A stretch of DNA of 27,412 nucleotides from Bacillota bacterium (GTDB taxonomy: Bacteria > Bacillota > Clostridia > Saccharofermentanales > Fastidiosipilaceae), in NCBI GenBank assembly GCA_023420715.1, contig JAEZVR010000098.1, positions 1-27,412 of the forward strand, read 5' to 3'. A program made the translations under genes and the position numbers. Of the stretch, positions 22,380 to 27,412 are shown piece after piece (the stretch's first letter is position 1; the number at the start of each line of letters is the position of its first letter). A model generated the notes under the pieces. That model saw only the letters and a list, made by a program, of their open reading frames with translations. It had not been told where the DNA came from and searched no databases.

Positions 22380-23209
22380 GTTGTCCTCCGTTTTTGACTG
22401 CGATACTGAGCTGGCGTGGCATCCATCATCTGTTTAAATAATCGACTGAAAACAAGTGGGTTTTGGTAACCACATTGCCCTGCAATTTCGGTAATCGACA
22501 ACGAGGTTAAATCCAAGAGTTCGCATGCATAAGACACTCTAAATTGGTTCAAAAACTGTTTAGGCGTCGTTTCTAAAATCTCTTTAAATAGTGTGTGCAA
22601 ATAGGTGCGATCAATCCCAACTGCTTGGGCAATTTTTTCGATGGTAATCGCTTCGTGATAATGGGTTTGGATATATTTAATCGCTTCTTCTAAGTAGGGT
22701 GACTTAAAGGGCAATTTTTGCTGGTATACCCGGGAATGAGAAGTACAAAGGAGGGCAAAAAATTCATATAAATAACCTTGGAGACGATATCGCGCCGATT
22801 TAAGCCGAACGTCACAACTCAACATATTGAAGATGAGCATTTCCATATCTGCACGACAATCGTGCGTAAAAACCAATTGGTTTTTACCCAAACCTAAATC
22901 CGCCAAATAAACTGGCGCCTGTTCTCCTGAAAAACCGACCCAGACATAAGTCCATGGATCAACCGCATCAGCCTGATACCAAGTCGAAACCCCAGGTTCA
23001 ATTAAAAAGCCTTGTCCGGCCGAAAGTTTATAGGTATTTCGTCCAACCTGATAAACCCCTTGTCCACTTAAAATATAGTGAAATAAGTAATGGGTTCGAA
23101 CCGCAGGGCCAAATTGATGTTTTGCCCAACATTTGGCATATCCGCAAAAGCCAAACGAAACATCTTTAAAAAAATCATCGTATACCTTTAAGACCTGATC
23201 ATCTTCCAT
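22376..23209 (-). CDS. AraC-family transcriptional regulator of the alpha-galactoside module
   Basis: A 277-residue regulator with an N-terminal cupin-like sensing domain (about 30-120, with HYLFHYILSGQGVY and FLIEPGVSTWYQAD) and a C-terminal AraC DNA-binding domain with two helix-turn-helix units (about 180-275). The second unit has the usual signature ITEIAGQCGYQNPLVFSRLFKQMMDATPAQYR. Members next to MelB and alpha-galactosidase genes usually activate them when the sugar binds the cupin, so control of the divergent melB-galactosidase operon is inferred. The start ATG 23209 has only a weak upstream purine stretch. It overlaps the acetyltransferase gene by ATGA. Confidence 0.92.
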   Translation of the reverse strand: MEDDQVLKVYDDFFKDVSFGFCGYAKCWAKHQFGPAVRTHYLFHYILSGQGVYQVGRNTYKLSAGQGFLIEPGVSTWYQADAVDPWTYVWVGFSGEQAPVYLADLGLGKNQLVFTHDCRADMEMLIFNMLSCDVRLKSARYRLQGYLYEFFALLCTSHSRVYQQKLPFKSPYLEEAIKYIQTHYHEAITIEKIAQAVGIDRTYLHTLFKEILETTPKQFLNQFRVSYACELLDLTSLSITEIAGQCGYQNPLVFSRLFKQMMDATPAQYRSQKRRTT

Positions 23210-23254
23210 TTTTCACATCCATCGATCTCTTAATCATCCAAAACGTTAAATCAT

Positions 23255-23296
23255 TTTTGTTGATTTTGTCTAATTTTACATTCTAATTCAACAAAA
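23255..23296. promoter_or_regulatory. Candidate melB promoter framed by a 9-bp inverted repeat
   Basis: TTGATT (23260-23265) and TCTAAT (23282-23287) are 16 bases apart on the plus strand. The perfect arms TTTTGTTGA (23255-23263) and TCAACAAAA (23288-23296) flank this promoter, one overlapping the -35 and one lying just past the -10, as expected for an operator that controls it. The start codon of melB is about 110 bases downstream. Confidence 0.5.
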
Positions 23297-23396
23297 TGTC
23301 TGTAAGTTCCAACTAAAAAATCTACTGTTCCCATTTGATGCGTTGCTAATTTTTAACCAGATTAACACGAAACAACGTATCAAGAAGGAGGAACGT

Positions 23397-24803
23397 ATGA
23401 CTGTGGATCAAAAACCAATGTATCAAACCGTTTCTACCCGAGCCAAGTATTGTTTTGGTATTGGGGCCATTGGGAAAGATGCAATCGTCAATTTGGTCAG
23501 TGTCTTTTTAATGCTATATCTGACCGACACCCTATATCTTTCGCCGGCATTTGTCGGTACCCTTTTCTTCATCGCCCGTATTTGGGACGCCTTCAATGAT
23601 CCGATGATGGGCATGATTGTAGACAACACACGCTCCAAATATGGCAAATTCCGTATTTGGTTAGTGGTCGGTACCTTGCTGAATGCCATTGTCTTTGTCC
23701 TGATGTTTACCAGTTTGGGCTTGAGCGGTACCTCTTTGTATGTTTATATTGCCATTATTTATATTCTATACGGCATGACCTACACCATTATGGACGTGCC
23801 CTATTGGTCCTGGTTACCAAACTTAACCAATGATCCGCACGAACGTGAAAAAGTATCGGTTATTCCCCGTTTTTTTGCATCATTTGCAGGCTTCCTCATC
23901 GCCACCTTTGGACTTGGCATCTTAAAATGGTTTAATGATCGTGCAGGTGCACCGAGCAATCGCAGTGAAATCGGGTTTACCCATTTTGCCATTGTCGTTG
24001 CCATTCTGTTCATCGTCACCATCGGCATTACCGTTTTGAATGTAAAAGAAAAATCAACCCTCGGTACAAAAGCAACCAAAACCAGTTTTAAGCAAGCTTT
24101 CCATATCATCATTAAAAACGACCAATTGGTCAGTTTTATCGGCCTCTTGCTCACCTTTAATTTAGCAACCCAAATTGTCAAAAGCTTTGCCGTCTACTAC
24201 TTTAAAGATGTCATCGGAAACGAGTGGCTGTATTCCATCTTTGGATTTGCATGGGCAGCTGAAATGGTCGGACTCATTGTTTTCCCTCGCGTCGCTCGCC
24301 TCATGCCTCGCCAAAACGTCTATGCTTGGTCTTGTGGACTTGTCGTCTGTGGCGTCGCCATCCTCGGCATTGCAGGACTTGTTCTCCCCCAAAACCTCAT
24401 CATTCTCATTATTGGATGTGCCATGATGGCGCTTGGTTCTGGCATGTCTCTTGGTGTCACCACCTGCTGTATTGCTGATGTCATTGATTATGGTGAAGTT
24501 AAATTTGGCGTTCGCAATGAATCAATCACCTGCTCTTCTCAAACCTTCCTCATGAAACTTGCCATGGCCGCTGCAGGTGGATTAACAGGCGTCGGTCTGC
24601 AAGCTGTCGGATACAATGCCAAACTCACACAACAAGCTGCATCTACGGTATCAGGTATTCGTTTCTTCACGATCGTATTGCCCATTATTTTTGCAGCACT
24701 CAGTTATTTCATCTATCACAAATCTTATCAGCTGAAAGGAAAAAAACTCGAAGAAGTCGCCATTCAGCTCAACCAAAAACATGCTATGGATAACGAGGCA
24801 TAA
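23397..24803 (+). CDS. melB: Melibiose-type sugar:cation symporter (GPH family)
   Basis: A 468-residue twelve-helix membrane symporter that imports melibiose or related alpha-galactosides with Na+, Li+ or H+. It follows E. coli MelB closely: GKDAIVNLV, LYLTDTLYL, FVGTLFFIARIWDAFNDPMMG, MTYTIMDVPYW and IADVIDYGE. The cation-site aspartates D19, D55, D59 and D124 of E. coli MelB align with D28, D64, D68 and D133. ATG 23397 has AAGGAGG at five bases and is preferred to the upstream frame at 23343. The gene is followed after two bases by the alpha-galactosidase, so the pair forms an operon controlled by the divergent AraC-type gene. Raffinose or another galactoside could be the true substrate. 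Confidence 0.93.
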   Translation: MTVDQKPMYQTVSTRAKYCFGIGAIGKDAIVNLVSVFLMLYLTDTLYLSPAFVGTLFFIARIWDAFNDPMMGMIVDNTRSKYGKFRIWLVVGTLLNAIVFVLMFTSLGLSGTSLYVYIAIIYILYGMTYTIMDVPYWSWLPNLTNDPHEREKVSVIPRFFASFAGFLIATFGLGILKWFNDRAGAPSNRSEIGFTHFAIVVAILFIVTIGITVLNVKEKSTLGTKATKTSFKQAFHIIIKNDQLVSFIGLLLTFNLATQIVKSFAVYYFKDVIGNEWLYSIFGFAWAAEMVGLIVFPRVARLMPRQNVYAWSCGLVVCGVAILGIAGLVLPQNLIILIIGCAMMALGSGMSLGVTTCCIADVIDYGEVKFGVRNESITCSSQTFLMKLAMAAAGGLTGVGLQAVGYNAKLTQQAASTVSGIRFFTIVLPIIFAALSYFIYHKSYQLKGKKLEEVAIQLNQKHAMDNEA

Positions 24804-24805
24804 AT

Positions 24806-27058
24806 ATGGCAATCCATTTTTTTGAAAATCAAGGTGTTTTTCATCTGACGAATGCGCATCTATCTTACATCCTGCACATTTTGCCAAACGGACATTTAGG
24901 ACAACTCTATTTTGGCAGTGCCATCCCAATAGATGAAGATTACCGCTATCTCTTTGAAGGGGCACCACGCCCAATGACCACCTATGTGTTCGAAGGGGAT
25001 ACCCAATTTTCGCTCGAGCACACCCGAGAAGAATATCCCGTTTATGGTCATTCAGATTATCGCTCAGGGGCTTGCCGCGTGGTACAGCCAAATGGTGCAT
25101 CTATTTTAAATTTAGAATATGTGTCCCACATGATCCAACATGGGAAACCCGCCTTGCCTGGACTTCCCGCCTGCAGAGCCACCCAAGCCGAAGCACAAAC
25201 CCTGGAAATTCTGCTCAAAGATCAGGTGAGCGGCCTAAAGATTACATTGTCCTACACAATCTACGAAGAACTGCCCATGATCTGCCGCCACGCTGAATTC
25301 AAAAACGATGGTGTAAACACCCTGCGATTGCAAAAAGCTTTCAGTTTGGCATTGGATTTACCAGACGACAACTGGTTATGGCATGAATTTGTTGGAGCTT
25401 GGAGCCGAGAAAGACATTTATTTAAAAGACCTTTAACGCCAGGTATGACAGCCATTGGCTCCACCCGCGGGCATTCTTCGCATCAATTTAATCCATTTGT
25501 CTGCCTAACACGCAGCCATACGACAGAACATACTGGACAAGCCATTGGATGCAGTTTTGTTTATTCAGGGAACTTTTTAATTCAAGCTGAGGTCGATGCG
25601 TATCACACCACCCGCTTACTGTGTGGCATTCATCCGGAAAACTTTGAATGGGCACTCCGCCCTGGTGAATCTTTTGTGACGCCAGAAGCCGTTTTAGGCT
25701 ATAGTACACAAGGTCTAAATGGCCTTAGCCAGGCCTTTCATAACCTGATGCGCAACCACCTCAGTCGAGAACCTTGGGGAGAAATGGTACGTCCACTCTT
25801 GGTCAACAACTGGGAAGGCACCTATTTCGATTTTACGGAAGAAAAACTATTGGGTATTGCACAAAAAGCAAAAGATTTGGGATTAGAACTCTTTGTTTTG
25901 GACGACGGCTGGTTTGGGGAACGAACGCACGAAAAAGCCGGGCTGGGCGACTGGTGGCCAAATACCAAACGACTTAAAAATGGCATTGCCGGCCTGTCAC
26001 AAAAAATCCGCGCCTTAGGTTTGAAATTCGGATTATGGTTCGAGCCCGAAATGTGCAATCAAGATTCAGATCTTTACCGCAACCATCCAGATTGGATCTT
26101 ACAAACTCCAGGCTATTCCGCCTCACACGGACGGCATCAATACGTCTTAGATTTTTCTCGCCAAGAAGTCATCGACTATATCTATCAATTGATGGAACAA
26201 GTCATTCGAGACGGCGAACTGGACTATATCAAATGGGATATGAATCGCTCCCTGAGTGAAGTCTATTCAACTGCTTACCCTCCACATCAACAAGGGGAGA
26301 TCTTTCACCGGCATATTTTGGGGGTCTACCAGCTCCATCAACGTCTGCTAGACAGTTTTCCACAGCTCCTCATTGAAGGCTGTTCTTCTGGCGGTGGTCG
26401 CTTTGATCCTGGCATGCTCCCCTACTGCCCTCAAATCTGGACAAGTGATGATACCGACGCCATCGAACGCCTATTCATTCAACACGGCACCTCCTATGCC
26501 TATCCCATTTCCTGCATCGGAGCCCACGTCTCGGTATCGCCCAACCATCAAGTCTTACGGCATACACCGCTATTTACACGTGCTGCAGTTGCCCTGTTCG
26601 GCACATTTGGCTATGAATTGGACTTAATGCAGCTGTCAGATGATACTTGTCAAATCATTAAAAGAGAAATGATTTGGGTGAAAATTTGGCGTTGTATGAT
26701 TCAGCATGGTCAGTTTACCCGCTTGCGTTCACCTTTTGAAGGAAATGACGTGGCTTGGGCAGCAATGGATTTAACAAAAAGTAAAGGGGTAGTCGGTTAT
26801 TACCGCATCCTCAATCGGATCAATGATCGGTTTGATCGACTCCCTTTACCCATGCTTAACGATATGGAGAAGTATCGCATTTGTGAAGTTGCAGAAGATT
26901 TTTCTGAAGAAAGACCTATTGGTCAATATTCGGGTAAAACCCTAAAAGAAATCGGTATCCTCTTATCTGATCCGACGGCTGGTGAAATCAGCAAATATGC
27001 AGGGCGTCTGCCAACAGACTTCTATGCACGCCTGTTCACCATAGAAAAAATCGCCTAG
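24806..27058 (+). CDS. Alpha-galactosidase, glycoside hydrolase family 36
   Basis: A 750-residue cytoplasmic enzyme (no signal peptide) that releases terminal alpha-galactose from melibiose and raffinose-type sugars. The N-terminal beta-sandwich (to about 330) is followed by a TIM barrel and a C-terminal beta domain. The catalytic pair is clear: YIKWDMNR with nucleophile D478 and WTSDDTDAIERL with acid/base D548, the same numbers as in Geobacillus AgaA as I recall. Other GH36 hallmarks are VNNWEGTYFDF, FVLDDGWFG, GLWFEPEM and EGCSSGGGRFD. GAGG lies eight bases before ATG 24806, within the melB end. It would act directly on the sugar imported by MelB. Length is typical and no disruption is visible. 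Confidence 0.97.
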   Translation: MAIHFFENQGVFHLTNAHLSYILHILPNGHLGQLYFGSAIPIDEDYRYLFEGAPRPMTTYVFEGDTQFSLEHTREEYPVYGHSDYRSGACRVVQPNGASILNLEYVSHMIQHGKPALPGLPACRATQAEAQTLEILLKDQVSGLKITLSYTIYEELPMICRHAEFKNDGVNTLRLQKAFSLALDLPDDNWLWHEFVGAWSRERHLFKRPLTPGMTAIGSTRGHSSHQFNPFVCLTRSHTTEHTGQAIGCSFVYSGNFLIQAEVDAYHTTRLLCGIHPENFEWALRPGESFVTPEAVLGYSTQGLNGLSQAFHNLMRNHLSREPWGEMVRPLLVNNWEGTYFDFTEEKLLGIAQKAKDLGLELFVLDDGWFGERTHEKAGLGDWWPNTKRLKNGIAGLSQKIRALGLKFGLWFEPEMCNQDSDLYRNHPDWILQTPGYSASHGRHQYVLDFSRQEVIDYIYQLMEQVIRDGELDYIKWDMNRSLSEVYSTAYPPHQQGEIFHRHILGVYQLHQRLLDSFPQLLIEGCSSGGGRFDPGMLPYCPQIWTSDDTDAIERLFIQHGTSYAYPISCIGAHVSVSPNHQVLRHTPLFTRAAVALFGTFGYELDLMQLSDDTCQIIKREMIWVKIWRCMIQHGQFTRLRSPFEGNDVAWAAMDLTKSKGVVGYYRILNRINDRFDRLPLPMLNDMEKYRICEVAEDFSEERPIGQYSGKTLKEIGILLSDPTAGEISKYAGRLPTDFYARLFTIEKIA

Positions 27059-27076
27059 GATTGCTATTTTTACCTG

Positions 27077-27107
27077 CATCCCTCGCCAAAATAGCGGGGG
27101 ATGTTTT
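27077..27107. terminator. Hairpin between alpha-galactosidase and bioY
   Basis: A 10-bp stem, CATCCCTCGC with GCGGGGGATG including one T-G pair, and loop CAAAATA, followed by TTTT on the plus strand. It sits between convergent genes and probably ends the melB operon; the T-tract is short. Confidence 0.6.
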
Positions 27108-27412
27108 ACTCGGCTTTACACCGCCAGGCTTTAATACTTGGCACGTCATGCAATCGCTTAGCCACAAATGCCACTAACAGACATTTTAAAAGATCGCCTG
27201 GGAGAAAAATCAGAAAACTGTTCACAAGCAGCGGCCATAATACAACCGTTTTGTGTAAGTAAAATTCTGAAATCAAGGCCAAATAACCAACACCGATCGC
27301 ATAAATGGGCACCAGACCCAATAAACCGGCTCCTACATATTTTAGCCAGTGATGTCCACCTTTTTGATCGACAGCATCTGATTTAAACCTTGTGCAGGCA
27401 GCTGACACATAG
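27106..27412 (-). CDS. bioY: BioY-type biotin transporter substrate component (partial, N-terminus beyond right edge)
   Basis: The last 101 or so residues of an ECF-transporter S component that binds biotin in the membrane. Visible features are two or more membrane helices and the BioY-type C-terminal stretch YVGAGLLGLVPIYAIGVGYL followed by FLPGDLLKC, near which family members contact the energising module. The frame stays open to the right edge through the GTG at 27408, so the start lies outside the window and this GTG is not the true start. The family assignment rests on the PGDLLK region and helix pattern from memory; another ECF S component is less likely. Confidence 0.8.
   Translation of the reverse strand, partial: YVSAACTRFKSDAVDQKGGHHWLKYVGAGLLGLVPIYAIGVGYLALISEFYLHKTVVLWPLLVNSFLIFLPGDLLKCLLVAFVAKRLHDVPSIKAWRCKAE

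Noticed and set aside
1..27412. CRISPR array, tRNA, rRNA, transposase or phage genes
   Set aside because: No regularly spaced repeats, no tRNA or rRNA sequence and no transposase or phage protein motif was seen on either strand.

Overview
The window looks like a chromosomal segment of a low-to-mid GC anaerobic Bacillota (Firmicutes), most likely Clostridia-like. The signs are strong AGGAGG-type ribosome binding sites before nearly every gene, a DnaD plus DnaI/DnaC-type helicase loader pair, a zinc-type (four-Cys) ribosomal protein L28, Gram-positive lipoprotein signal peptides, a PerR-type regulator, and one long pyruvate:ferredoxin oxidoreductase. No rRNA, tRNA, insertion sequence, prophage or CRISPR array was seen. 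I do not name a genus.

Layout, left to right. (1) 1-3209, minus strand: pth and mfd overlap by ATGA; mfd runs off the left edge. (2) 3210-3652: a gene-free stretch with clustered DnaA-box-like nonamers, a 16-bp direct repeat and nested inverted repeats. (3) 3653-4644, plus strand: a short A24-type prepilin-peptidase-like membrane protein, then a PerR-like regulator ending at a strong terminator. (4) 4710-9465, minus strand: a sugar ABC importer (binding lipoprotein, double ATPase, permease) followed, beyond a terminator, by an IolH-like TIM-barrel protein; the gene order suggests myo-inositol or a related polyol. Its leader carries a perfect TGTGA-N6-TCACA palindrome. (5) rpmB alone on the plus strand with its own promoter and terminator. 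(6) 10154-13816, minus strand: a tight operon dnaD, dnaI-like, acpS and a membrane-anchored SH3-SH3-NlpC/P60 protein whose catalytic Cys and His appear to be lost. (7) 13967-17500, minus strand: nifJ/PFOR. (8) 17678-19081, minus strand: a CapA-family lipoprotein. (9) 19298-21844, plus strand: an SsuA/NMT1-type binding lipoprotein and a single protein fusing the permease to the ATPase. (10) 21786-27058: an alpha-galactoside module, with AraC regulator plus maltose-type acetyltransferase (minus) divergent from melB plus a GH36 alpha-galactosidase (plus). (11) The right edge holds the C-terminal part of a BioY biotin transporter on the minus strand.

How the parts work together: two carbohydrate uptake modules (MglA-type ABC importer with IolH-like enzyme; MelB symporter with GH36 hydrolase) would feed sugars to glycolysis, and PFOR would oxidise the pyruvate to acetyl-CoA with reduction of ferredoxin. 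The rest is housekeeping: DNA repair, replication loading, ribosome, tRNA recycling, fatty-acid carrier activation and peroxide response. I see no clear new defence or mobile system. The most unusual items are the one-polypeptide importer core, the NlpC/P60 pseudoenzyme in a replication operon, and the structured region between pth and the peptidase gene.
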